Source of the DNA: Hungatella sp. UBA3147
Lineage (GTDB): Bacteria > Bacillota > Clostridia > Lachnospirales > Lachnospiraceae
Assembly (NCBI GenBank): GCA_002365025.1
Contig: DEYX01000379.1
Location: forward strand, 1 to 17,399
DNA length: 17,399 nucleotides
Direction of reading: 5' to 3'
The notes under the pieces: generated by a model
Databases searched by the model: none
Seen by the model: only the letters and a program-made list of their open reading frames with translations
What the model was told of the DNA's origin: nothing
In this document: positions 6,540-13,451 of the stretch, one piece after another
How the letters are laid out: the number at the start of each line of letters is the position of its first letter
Numbering within the stretch: the first letter of the stretch is position 1
Translations under genes and position numbers: made by a program

Positions 6540-7313
6540 ATGGAAATTAAAAATTACACAGATTTAACCGGGAAAAAGGCAATCGTAACAGGTGCGGCAC
6601 AGGGTTTGTGTCATGGAATGGCGGAAGGCCTTTTGGAAGCAGGAGCAGAAGTCTGCATCATTGATATCAGCCCAAAGACTCTGGAGGCAGCGAGAGAGTT
6701 TTGTGACAGGGGTTACATTTGCCGCGGCGTGATTGCAGATCTGGGAGATGACGATGACCTGGAGAACGGCTTCCATGATGCAGTAACCGTAATGGGCGGC
6801 CATCTGGATATTCTGGTCAATGGTGCAGGTGTGCAGAAACGCCATAAGTCAGAAGATTTTCCCATTGAGGATTGGAATTTTGTAATTAATATCAATTTGA
6901 ATGCCGTGTTCAAGCTCTGCAAGCTTGCAGGGCAGCAGTTCCTAAAACAGCAGAGCAAGGGAAAAATCATCAACATTGCCTCTATGTTGTCCTTTTTCGG
7001 CGGCTATACCGTGCCAGCATATGCGGCATCCAAGGGAGGCGTGTCACAGCTTACAAAAGCTCTGTGCAATGAGTGGGCAGCTGATGGTATCAATGTCAAT
7101 GCACTGGCACCTGGTTACATGGATACGGAAATGAACGCTTCACTGACAGAACCGGATAACCCAAGATACAACGAGATAACGGACCGTATCCCGGCACATG
7201 TATGGGGGACTCCGGAAGATATGAAGGGACCATGCGTTTTTCTGGCATCAGCAGCCTCCGATTATTTGAATGGAGCGGTCATTCCAGTAGACGGCGGATA
7301 TCTGGTCCGGTAA
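6540..7313 (+). CDS. SDR-family dehydrogenase, KduD / gluconate 5-dehydrogenase-like
   Basis: A 257-residue classical short-chain dehydrogenase. It shows TGAAQGLC (residues 17-24) for NAD(P) binding, NGAGVQ (94-99), catalytic S148, and Y161-x3-K165 in PAYAASKGG. ALAPGYMDTEMN and a terminal IPVDGGYLVR follow. The closest families by eye are 2-deoxy-D-gluconate 3-dehydrogenase (KduD) and gluconate 5-dehydrogenase, which interconvert a sugar acid or polyol and its keto form in the cytoplasm. A TTG at 6516 in frame would lengthen it by 8 residues; the ATG at 6540 with AAGGAG 9 bases upstream is preferred. The third glycine of the TGxxxGxG motif is a cysteine (C24). It is paired with a metal-dependent alcohol dehydrogenase downstream, as L-idonate and related pathways pair two dehydrogenases. 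Confidence 0.9.
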   Translation: MEIKNYTDLTGKKAIVTGAAQGLCHGMAEGLLEAGAEVCIIDISPKTLEAAREFCDRGYICRGVIADLGDDDDLENGFHDAVTVMGGHLDILVNGAGVQKRHKSEDFPIEDWNFVININLNAVFKLCKLAGQQFLKQQSKGKIINIASMLSFFGGYTVPAYAASKGGVSQLTKALCNEWAADGINVNALAPGYMDTEMNASLTEPDNPRYNEITDRIPAHVWGTPEDMKGPCVFLASAASDYLNGAVIPVDGGYLVR

Positions 7314-7325
7314 GGAGGCTTTCCG

Positions 7326-7487
7326 ATGATAACTGGAAAGATTACAAAAGAACGAAAGAAAGGCCGGAGATATGTTCCTGCAAAAGACAGGGGACTGCAA
7401 GAGGTGATTTCACCAGGGGATACAGATTCGGCCATGGCGGAATGTAACTGGATTAAAAGGTTGGAAAGGAATGGACAGCGATCATGA
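7326..7487 (+). CDS. Possible 53-residue small protein
   Basis: A short reading frame of 54 codons fills the space between the SDR and alcohol dehydrogenase genes. AAGGAGG, overlapping the SDR stop codon, lies 7 bases before its ATG, a very good ribosome site. Its stop overlaps the next start in an ATGA arrangement, and the alcohol dehydrogenase has only a distant AAAGGA site of its own. The product starts MITGKITKERKKGRRYVP and is strongly basic at the N-terminus, with no membrane segment or signal peptide. I recognise no family. It may be a real small protein, a coupling frame that carries ribosomes to the next start, or a remnant of a lost gene. Confidence 0.45.
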   Translation: MITGKITKERKKGRRYVPAKDRGLQEVISPGDTDSAMAECNWIKRLERNGQRS

Positions 7488-8566
7488 ATAAACGAACATC
7501 GATTTATTTGCCGCAGTTTACGGTTGGCGAGGATGCGTTTTCAGTATTTGGTGATGAGATGAGAAAATACGGAACCAGAGTGGCAGTGGTTTATGGCGAA
7601 AAGGCATGGAATGCATCGAAATCTTATGTTTTGCCTGCATTGCAGGCAGCAGGACTTACCGTAACGGCAGAAGTCCTTTACGGCAAGGACGCAACCTTAG
7701 AAAATGTGGAACGAATTCTTGCAATACTCATCAGTCAGGAAATTCATATGATTCTTGCCGTTGGAGGGGGAAAATGCATTGATACGGGTAAGGTAATTGG
7801 GGATAGAATGGGAAAGGCAGTGTTTACGGTTCCATCCATCGCATCAAACTGTTCTCCGGTAACAAAAATCAGCATTATGTATCATAAGGATGGTTCCTTC
7901 CGTGAGATCGTAAAACTGAAATCCGTGCCGTCTCATTGTTTTATTGATCCGCGTATCATATTGGCGGCTCCGACAAAATTTCTCTGGGCAGGGATTGGTG
8001 ATGCGATGGCGAAAAATGTGGAATCCGAGTGGTCTGCCAAGTCAGGCGAACATCTGGACTTTGGCAGCGAGTTTGGCATCACAGCCGGTAATATGTGCTT
8101 TTCTCCAATGGTTCGGGAAGGAAAGCAGGCACTGGAGGATGCGAAAGCAGGAAAGGTAAGCGAGGCATTGGTAAATACGATTTTAAATGTCGTAGTAGCT
8201 CCTGGTGTCACTTCGGTATCGGTTCAACCGGATTATAACGGCGGGGTCGCACATGCGTTATTTTATGGACTGACAAAGCGTAAAAATATCGAAAAGAATC
8301 ATCTGCATGGTGAGGTTGTATCCTATGGTACTCTGGTAAATCTGATTCTTGATCAGAACTGGGATAAGTTTAAAAAGGCTTATGAACTGAATCGTTCCAT
8401 CGGTCTTCCGGTCTGTCTGGCGGATCTGGAGCTGGACCGCAGCGATTCGTTTGAGGATGTATTGGAGGCAACGCTGGCAAATCAGGAACTGACCCATACA
8501 CCTTATCCGGTTACGAAGGAAATGATATACCATGCAATTCAGGAGTTGGAAGATTATAAAAATTAA
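7484..8566 (+). CDS. Iron/zinc-containing alcohol dehydrogenase, glycerol-dehydrogenase-like
   Basis: A 360-residue group III (metal-dependent) alcohol dehydrogenase, about the length of glycerol dehydrogenase. NAD-binding GGGKCIDTGK lies at residues 94-103 and PSIASNCSPVT at 117-127. Metal ligands are visible as D173 (GIGDAMAK), H257 (GVAHALFYG) and H275 (HLHGEVVSYG), almost the numbering of bacterial glycerol dehydrogenases. The reaction is reversible NAD-dependent oxidation of a polyol or sugar-derived alcohol to a ketone. It overlaps the 53-residue frame by 4 bases and lies in the same unit as the SDR gene, presumably under the GntR regulator. Whether glycerol itself is the substrate is doubtful, since no dihydroxyacetone kinase is near. 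A terminator follows. Confidence 0.9.
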   Translation: MNKRTSIYLPQFTVGEDAFSVFGDEMRKYGTRVAVVYGEKAWNASKSYVLPALQAAGLTVTAEVLYGKDATLENVERILAILISQEIHMILAVGGGKCIDTGKVIGDRMGKAVFTVPSIASNCSPVTKISIMYHKDGSFREIVKLKSVPSHCFIDPRIILAAPTKFLWAGIGDAMAKNVESEWSAKSGEHLDFGSEFGITAGNMCFSPMVREGKQALEDAKAGKVSEALVNTILNVVVAPGVTSVSVQPDYNGGVAHALFYGLTKRKNIEKNHLHGEVVSYGTLVNLILDQNWDKFKKAYELNRSIGLPVCLADLELDRSDSFEDVLEATLANQELTHTPYPVTKEMIYHAIQELEDYKN

Positions 8567-8578
8567 ACCAATTATAAT

Positions 8579-8621
8579 AGACACAGGAAATGCCAAATAG
8601 CAGCAGCAGACACCTGTGTCT
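8579..8621 (+). terminator. Intrinsic terminator after the alcohol dehydrogenase
   Basis: AGACACAGG (8579-8587) and CCTGTGTCT (8613-8621) are perfect complements, followed at once by TTGTTTT. A smaller inner stem AGACA-CCTG-TGTCT (8608-8621) would use the same 3' arm. Either gives a stem plus T-rich tract and ends the GntR-controlled unit before the convergent DeoR-type gene. Confidence 0.65.
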
Positions 8622-8695
8622 TTGTTTTCCGTCGGTTAACATTTTAACATAAGAGTTGGAAGATCCTCTCCACACCGTATAAATTATGCTTTCAT

Positions 8696-9472
8696 CTACG
8701 ATTCGGGAGCGATTTGGATGGCACAGTCCTGATCTTTGCAGTAAGAACTGAATTCTTCATCAGGCATCTGTTCCGTCAATATACAATCAAACTGACCGAT
8801 CTCTCCGAAGGTCATAAGTGAGGTACGCCCAAACTTTGAGGAATCTGCCAGAAGATAGTGCTTCTGGCTCTTTTTTAACGCTGTTTTCTTAATAATGTAT
8901 TCCTCTGTGGAGGCGTTGCAAACCCCGGCCTGAAGGGAAATTGCGGTGCAGGCCATAAATGCCCGGACAATGTTATAATCCTCCAGGTATTCCACGCAGG
9001 AGCTGCCTACTAATGAAGCAGTATCCCTTTTTAGGGATCCTGGCAGGACAATTAAATTGATGTTGGGATAATTCATGGATTTATTGATGACCTGGAGGCT
9101 GTTGGTTATGACAGTGACCGTACTTAAATGGGCCAGGTGATCCACAATGCTCATGGTGGTGGTCCCGCTGTCAATAAATATGATATCCTTCTCCCGTACA
9201 AAGGAAGCGGCCAGTGCAGCGATCCTCTGTTTACTTTGTGCATTTCTTCCGGCACGCTCATGAAAAGTGACCAGATTTGGGATAGGGGACGCATTTTCGC
9301 ATGCAATGACGCCGCCGTAGACTTTTTCCACGGTGCCACGGGCGACAAGGATCTCTAAGTCCCGGCGAAGGGTGTTTTTCGAAATTTTAAATTCTTCACA
9401 CATGGCATCAATGGAAGCCGTTCTGTGCTCTAGTATATATTGCTCCAATTGGTCGATTCGGGAAATTCTCAT
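8696..9472 (-). CDS. iolR: DeoR-family regulator, probable IolR of the inositol operon
   Basis: A 258-residue DeoR/GlpR-type repressor. Residues 1-55 are the helix-turn-helix, with IDAMCEEFKISKNTLRRDLEIL and the family signature VEKVYGGV. Residues about 75-235 form the sugar-phosphate-isomerase-like sensor, with FIDSGTTT (DSGTTT at 101-106) and DSSKFGRTS. The start has AAGGAG 7 bases upstream. It is divergent from the iol operon, the same family and position logic as IolR of Bacillus subtilis, which releases DNA on binding 2-deoxy-5-keto-gluconate 6-phosphate. That ligand is an inference here. The shared intergenic region has three repeat sites suited to it. The symbol is assigned from context; DeoR proteins are hard to tell apart by sequence alone. 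Confidence 0.87.
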   Translation of the reverse strand: MRISRIDQLEQYILEHRTASIDAMCEEFKISKNTLRRDLEILVARGTVEKVYGGVIACENASPIPNLVTFHERAGRNAQSKQRIAALAASFVREKDIIFIDSGTTTMSIVDHLAHLSTVTVITNSLQVINKSMNYPNINLIVLPGSLKRDTASLVGSSCVEYLEDYNIVRAFMACTAISLQAGVCNASTEEYIIKKTALKKSQKHYLLADSSKFGRTSLMTFGEIGQFDCILTEQMPDEEFSSYCKDQDCAIQIAPES

Positions 9473-9520
9473 AGGTGTACTCCTTGCTCAGCTGCCTCTC
9501 TGGCATACTGTTATAGTAAG

Positions 9521-9548
9521 ATTATAGCAGATGTTCAAAAAATATCAA
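9521..9548 (-). promoter_or_regulatory. Promoter of the DeoR-type regulator gene
   Basis: On the minus strand TTGATA (9548-9543), a 16-bp spacer and TATAAT (9526-9521) form a strong vegetative promoter 48 bases before the start codon. A repeat site (9565-9572) lies 16 bp upstream of its -35 box. Confidence 0.65.
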
Positions 9549-9564
9549 GAAGTAACCAACACTT

Positions 9565-9572
9565 AACCATAA
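9565..9572 (+). promoter_or_regulatory. Candidate IolR site 1 (AACCATAA)
   Basis: AACCATAA recurs here and inside the two longer repeats nearer iolJ. It lies upstream of both divergent promoters, 63 bp (about six helical turns) from the equivalent point of site 2. Its flanks match the other two copies less well, so it is the weakest of the three. Confidence 0.45.
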
Positions 9573-9596
9573 TTTATAAAAAAATAGAGGAATGTC

Positions 9597-9625
9597 TTGA
9601 CTCATATCGAAATAAGTGCTAAAAT
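9597..9625 (+). promoter_or_regulatory. Promoter of the iol operon
   Basis: TTGACT (9597-9602), a 17-bp spacer and TAAAAT (9620-9625) give a good vegetative promoter with a start point near 9632. The untranslated leader to iolJ would then be close to 200 bases. Repeat site 2 overlaps the -10 box, and site 3 lies just after the start point, the pattern of a repressed promoter. Confidence 0.7.
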
Positions 9626-9635
9626 ATGACCATAA
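9621..9635 (+). promoter_or_regulatory. Candidate IolR site 2 (overlaps iol -10 box)
   Basis: AAAATATGACCATAA differs from site 3 by one base in 15. It covers five of the six -10 bases and the likely transcription start, so a bound repressor would block initiation. Confidence 0.65.
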
Positions 9636-9653
9636 CATTACATAAATAAAATC

Positions 9654-9668
9654 AAAATATAACCATAA
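9654..9668 (+). promoter_or_regulatory. Candidate IolR site 3 (downstream of iol start point)
   Basis: AAAATATAACCATAA is a direct repeat of site 2 at a distance of 33 bp, about three helical turns, so two bound proteins would face the same side of the DNA. Confidence 0.65.
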
Positions 9669-9828
9669 AGGGGAAGGGAGAAGAAAACTCTTATTGTCAT
9701 TGATGAAATGGTGGTGGGACAGGAAATGTGATTTTCTCCTTCCATACCAGAAAAGAGATGATTAGGGATGATGCGGCGGAGATTTTCCACAGTCAGTGGG
9801 ATGGAAGCCCGGATAAAGGAGAAGAAGT
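9669..9828 (+). other. Untranslated leader of the iol operon with one possible long-range hairpin
   Basis: No convincing gene lies in this 160-base stretch. The purine-rich segment 9672-9687 can pair, with two bulged bases in the 5' arm, to TTTTCTCCTTCC at 9732-9743, which would form a large loop structure. A 36-codon GTG frame (9728-9838) runs into the start of iolJ and a 20-codon ATG frame lies at 9703-9765. Neither has a good ribosome site. Confidence 0.3.
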
Positions 9829-10677
9829 ATGGGATTAGTAAAAATGAAGGAATTGCTGGATCAGGCCTCAGAAAAAAACAGGGCGGTTGGAGCCTTCAGT
9901 GTGGGAAACCTTGAGATGGTGAAGGGAGCTGTAAAGGCAGCTGAAGATATGAATACCCCCATTATCTTACAGATTGCGGAAGTGCGTCTTCCTCATTCCC
10001 CGCTGACTCTGATGGGGCCCATGATGGTGGAGGCAGCGAAGAATGCAAAGGTCGATATCGCAGTTCATCTGGATCACGGCAAGACCATTCAAGTGTTAAG
10101 ACAGGCTTTGGATTATGGGTTCACCTCCGTGATGATGGATGGCTCCAACCTTCCCTTTGAAGAGAATATGGCAAAGACCTTAGAGTCAGTCAATCTCGCC
10201 AGGGTATATAAAGCGACTGTAGAAGCAGAGCTTGGCCTGGTGGGCGGAAGCGAGGATGGGAGTACGGATGAGGGAATCCGATGCACCAATCCTGACGATG
10301 CCGGAACCTTTTGCGAGAGGACCGGTGTGGATGCACTGGCTGTAGCAATCGGTAATGCTCACGGCAATTATCCGGTGGCTCCCAGACTGGCTTTTGATGT
10401 ACTGGAAGCCATTGATCAGAAGACTGATGTTCCTCTGGTTCTTCACGGCGGGACCGGAATTACTCCAGAGGACTTCCGGAAAGCCATAGGCCTTGGAATC
10501 CGGAAGATCAACATTGCAACAGCCAGCTTTGACAGTCTTACATATGAAGCTGCAAAATATCTGGAATCTGAAGGAAAGCATGATTATTTCGGACTGAATG
10601 AAGCGATGGTCCGGGGAGTGTATGAGAATGTAAGGCAGCATATCCGGATCTTTAACTGTGTGGAGCCGCTTACATAA
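9829..10677 (+). CDS. iolJ: Class II aldolase, probable 6-phospho-5-dehydro-2-deoxy-D-gluconate aldolase
   Basis: A 282-residue zinc-dependent class II fructose-bisphosphate-aldolase-type enzyme. Metal and active-site residues are D82 and H83 in VHLDHGKT, E134 in VEAELG, H178 in GNAHGNY and H206 in LVLHGGTG. The phosphate-binding GTG (208-210) and KINIAT follow. As first gene of an inositol operon it most likely cleaves 6-phospho-5-dehydro-2-deoxy-D-gluconate to dihydroxyacetone phosphate and malonate semialdehyde. AAAGGAG stands 7 bases before the ATG. The family also contains fructose-bisphosphate and tagatose-bisphosphate aldolases, and the assignment to IolJ rests on its neighbours iolA, iolC, iolD, iolE and iolG. 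The next gene follows after 89 bases that hold a hairpin. Confidence 0.9.
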   Translation: MGLVKMKELLDQASEKNRAVGAFSVGNLEMVKGAVKAAEDMNTPIILQIAEVRLPHSPLTLMGPMMVEAAKNAKVDIAVHLDHGKTIQVLRQALDYGFTSVMMDGSNLPFEENMAKTLESVNLARVYKATVEAELGLVGGSEDGSTDEGIRCTNPDDAGTFCERTGVDALAVAIGNAHGNYPVAPRLAFDVLEAIDQKTDVPLVLHGGTGITPEDFRKAIGLGIRKINIATASFDSLTYEAAKYLESEGKHDYFGLNEAMVRGVYENVRQHIRIFNCVEPLT

Positions 10678-10694
10678 ATCAGTATGATATCATT

Positions 10695-10720
10695 AAAAAC
10701 CGCTTAAACAAGCCGTTTTT
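10695..10720 (+). terminator. Terminator-like hairpin between iolJ and iolA
   Basis: AAAAACCGCTT, loop AAAC and AAGCCGTTTTT form an 11-bp stem with one C/C mismatch, ending in a T5 tract. It looks like a leaky intrinsic terminator within the operon and could lower expression of the genes after iolJ, or protect the upstream mRNA. Confidence 0.55.
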
Positions 10721-10766
10721 CATAACGCTTTGTATGTTAAGCGAAGAGAAAGGAATGGATATAAAA

Positions 10767-12278
10767 ATGGGAGAAGTAAAAAAATTAAAGTTTCTTGTAA
10801 ATGGTCAATGGAAGGAATCGAAGACAGAAAAGTATTCTGATGCGTACGATCCAAGTACCGGTGAAGTAATTGCCAAGGTGCCTTGCTGTACTCCGGCAGA
10901 AGTGGAAGAAGCCGTGGAGGCAGCCAAAGCGGCGTTTCCGTCCTGGTCATCTACCCCTGTGATTAAAAGAGTTCAGGTACTTTATAAGCTCAGGGATCTG
11001 CTCATCGAGCATATGGATGAACTGACCATGCTGGTGGCGAAAGAAAACGGTAAGAATTGGGAAGAGGCTCAGGGCGATGTACTGAAAGCCAAAGAAGGAA
11101 CCGAACAGGCCATAAGTGCTCCGTCACTGATGATGGGAGACAGCCTGATGGACGCTTCCAGCGGATTTGATACGGTTCTGTACCGTATGCCTCTTGGAGT
11201 ATTTGCCGGCATCGTGCCATTTAATTTCCCGGCAATGATACCTATGGGCTGGATGACCCCTATGTGCATCGCCTGCGGAAATACCATTGTACTGAAAGCC
11301 GCATCCTTTACCCCTCAGTCTTGTATGCGTATAGCTGAATTGTATAAAGAAGCAGGACTGCCGGACGGCGTTATTAATATTGTCACCTGCTCCAGAAACG
11401 AAGCAGAGATTCTTCTCACTCATCCCGACATCAAAGGGATCAGCTTCGTAGGTTCCACATCTGTAGGTATGCATATCTACTCGACTGCTGCGGCTACGGG
11501 TAAGAGAGTTCAGGCCCTTTGTGAAGCAAAGAACCATGCTCTGGTTTTAAATGATGCACCGGTCAAGAGGGTAGCAGCTGGAATCATTAATTCCTCTTTC
11601 GGTTGTGCAGGAGAAAGATGTATGGCTCTCCCTGTTGTGGTAGTACAGGAGGGAATCGCCGACGCTCTTGTGGCGGAAATAATCGCTCAGGCCAAGACTC
11701 TTAAAGTGGGTCCGGCGTATGATAAGAGTTCGAAACTCGGTCCGGTTGTAAATCAGGCTCATAAAGATTCTATCGTCAAATGGATCGAGACAGGAATAGA
11801 AGAAGGTGCAGAGCTTGTACTTGATGGACGGGACATTGTTGTAGAAGGCTATGAAAGCGGCTTTTATTTAGGGCCGACGATATTTGATCATGTGGCTCCC
11901 GGCATGAGTGTAGGGGAAAAAGAAATCTTCGGACCGGTGCTGTGCATCAAGAGAGTAAAGACTTTTGAAGAGGGATTAGAGATCATGAATGCCAATCCAT
12001 ATGCAAATGGTTCTGTTATCTTTACGCAGAACGGTCACTATGCCAGAGAGTTCGCCAGACACACCGACGGTGGTATGATCGGTATCAATGTGGGAATTCC
12101 GGTTCCTGTAGGAATGTTTCCTTTCAACGGCAAGAAGCTGTCATTTATCGGGGATCTGCACTGCTTAGGCAAGGATGGATACAGATTCTTCACAGAAAAT
12201 AAAGTTGTCACCACCAGGTGGTTCGACGAAGAAACCGGAGAATCCACAAACGTGAATACCTGGGATGGTACAATCTAA
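10767..12278 (+). CDS. iolA: Methylmalonate-/malonate-semialdehyde dehydrogenase (CoA-acylating)
   Basis: A 503-residue aldehyde dehydrogenase of the MmsA/IolA type. It oxidises malonate semialdehyde with NAD and CoA to acetyl-CoA and CO2, without the water step of ordinary aldehyde dehydrogenases. GAPSLMMGD-like SAPSLMMGD, PFNFPAMIP and FVGSTSVG are visible, with the catalytic C285 in AGERCMA preceded by an arginine, a mark of this subfamily. An ATG at 10734 in frame would add 11 residues and has no ribosome site. The ATG at 10767 gives MGEVKKLKFLVNGQW, which lines up with the known start MAEIRKLKNYINGEW of Bacillus IolA. AGAAAGGA lies about 13 bases upstream, a long spacing. Near the C-terminus FPFNGKKLSFIGDLH departs from the usual FPFSGWKSSFFG. 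Confidence 0.92.
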   Translation: MGEVKKLKFLVNGQWKESKTEKYSDAYDPSTGEVIAKVPCCTPAEVEEAVEAAKAAFPSWSSTPVIKRVQVLYKLRDLLIEHMDELTMLVAKENGKNWEEAQGDVLKAKEGTEQAISAPSLMMGDSLMDASSGFDTVLYRMPLGVFAGIVPFNFPAMIPMGWMTPMCIACGNTIVLKAASFTPQSCMRIAELYKEAGLPDGVINIVTCSRNEAEILLTHPDIKGISFVGSTSVGMHIYSTAAATGKRVQALCEAKNHALVLNDAPVKRVAAGIINSSFGCAGERCMALPVVVVQEGIADALVAEIIAQAKTLKVGPAYDKSSKLGPVVNQAHKDSIVKWIETGIEEGAELVLDGRDIVVEGYESGFYLGPTIFDHVAPGMSVGEKEIFGPVLCIKRVKTFEEGLEIMNANPYANGSVIFTQNGHYAREFARHTDGGMIGINVGIPVPVGMFPFNGKKLSFIGDLHCLGKDGYRFFTENKVVTTRWFDEETGESTNVNTWDGTI

Positions 12279-12298
12279 AAGAAGCCGGCCAATGATAG

Positions 12299-12344
12299 AA
12301 AAAACGCCCTGCAAGACGGATTAAGACCTTGCAGTGTGTTTTTT
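12299..12344 (+). terminator. Terminator-like hairpin between iolA and iolC
   Basis: Arms 12299-12315 and 12328-12344 pair over 17 positions with one G-T pair and one mismatch (core CTGCAAG/CTTGCAG), around a 12-base loop. The outer part is A6 paired with T6, so it has the form of a strong, two-directional intrinsic terminator. It starts 21 bases after the iolA stop. The downstream iol genes have no visible promoter of their own, so read-through is presumably needed. Confidence 0.7.
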
Positions 12345-12395
12345 CGTTCCAAGAAATGGTTGCCGCATGCAAAACGGGATGGGAGAGATGTAACG

Positions 12396-13430
12396 ATGGA
12401 ATATGTAAAATTTGATGAAACCAGAGAAATGGACATAATTCTTCTTGGAAGGGTGGCAATTGATTTTAATCCGGCTTACAATGAGTATGTGAAAGAAGAA
12501 TTCAAGCCGTTAAAGAAAGTGCATATGTTTGAGAAGTTTGTAGGCGGTTCTCCGGCTAACATCGCTGTGGGTGTAACAAGACATGGCATGAGGGCGGGAT
12601 TCATCGGGAAAGTATCGGATGACCAGTTCGGTGAGTTTGTTGTGGATTATTTTAATGATCAGGGGATCGATACTTCTCATATTACAAAGTGTAAAAATGG
12701 AGAAAAGCTGGGACTGACTTTTACAGAGATGCTCTCTTCCAGTGACAGTAATATACTGATGTACCGGAACTGCATTGCTGACTTGCAGCTGGATGTAGAA
12801 GACATAGACGAAGCATATATCAAAAAGGCAAAAGCAATTCTCATATCAGGTACGGCACTTGCACAAAGCCCGTCAAGAGAAGCGGCCCTTAAGGCGGTCA
12901 TGCTGGCGAAGAGAAACGATGTCAGAATTATCTTTGATATCGATTACAGAGCCTATAACTGGAAGAATGCGGATGAAATCTCCATATACTACTCTGCAGT
13001 TGCCAAAGAGGCTGACATAATCATGGGCTCAAGAGAAGAATTCAACTTAACGGAGAAACTGATCAGACCAGACATGACAGACGAAGAAAGTGCGGCTCTT
13101 TGGCAGGGATACCGTGCCAGGATCGTGGTCATTAAGCATGGAATGAAAGGGTCTACGGCTTATACTCATGACGGACAGTCATTTTCCATCAAACCTTTCC
13201 CGGTGGAAGCCAGAAAGGGATTTGGCGGCGGCGACGGATATGGTTCCGGGTTCCTCTACGGCCTGTATCAGGGTTGGGATATCATAGACTGTCTGGAGTT
13301 TGGTTCGGCAGAGGCCTCCATGATGGTAAAGAGCAATAACTGTTCGGATTCCCTGCCGACTCCGGAGGAGGTACATGCATTTATAAAAGAAGAAAAGGAA
13401 AAGTTTGGTGAAATGATTGCCCGTGTATAA
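12396..13430 (+). CDS. iolC: 5-dehydro-2-deoxygluconokinase
   Basis: A 344-residue PfkB/ribokinase-family kinase that phosphorylates 5-dehydro-2-deoxy-D-gluconate with ATP at O6. The substrate-side motif VGGSPANIAVGVTRHG lies at residues about 49-64, and the anion-hole/catalytic motif GFGGGDGYGSGFLYG near 275-289 carries catalytic D280. The usual GAGD is GGGD here. A GTG at 12336 in frame is inside the preceding hairpin and is rejected. The ATG at 12396 has GGGAGAG 8 bases upstream and starts just before the first strand (MDIILLGRVAIDF). IolC homologues carry this VAIDFNP-type opening and the LYRN-like MYRNCIADL. It lies 21 bases before iolD. Confidence 0.92.
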   Translation: MEYVKFDETREMDIILLGRVAIDFNPAYNEYVKEEFKPLKKVHMFEKFVGGSPANIAVGVTRHGMRAGFIGKVSDDQFGEFVVDYFNDQGIDTSHITKCKNGEKLGLTFTEMLSSSDSNILMYRNCIADLQLDVEDIDEAYIKKAKAILISGTALAQSPSREAALKAVMLAKRNDVRIIFDIDYRAYNWKNADEISIYYSAVAKEADIIMGSREEFNLTEKLIRPDMTDEESAALWQGYRARIVVIKHGMKGSTAYTHDGQSFSIKPFPVEARKGFGGGDGYGSGFLYGLYQGWDIIDCLEFGSAEASMMVKSNNCSDSLPTPEEVHAFIKEEKEKFGEMIARV

Positions 13431-13451
13431 AAAAATAAAGGAGAGCGGAAC

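Noticed and set aside
9703..9765. 20-codon leader-peptide frame with three successive tryptophans (MKWWWDRK…)
   Set aside because: The only SD-like sequence is over 20 bases away, and there is no tryptophan-related gene or attenuator pair behind it; the tryptophans come from a TGG repeat.
9728..9838. 36-codon GTG frame running into iolJ as a gene of its own
   Set aside because: AGGAA is only about 2 bases before the GTG, and the product matches no family I know; kept only as a remark on the leader.
10720..10735. Catabolite-responsive (cre) element near CATAACGCTTTGTA
   Set aside because: It has about four mismatches to the consensus TGWAANCGNTNWCA and lies after a hairpin within the operon.
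12336..12395. GTG start giving a 20-residue extension of IolC
   Set aside because: The GTG lies in the 3' arm of the terminator-like hairpin; the ATG at 12396 has a proper ribosome site and fits family length.
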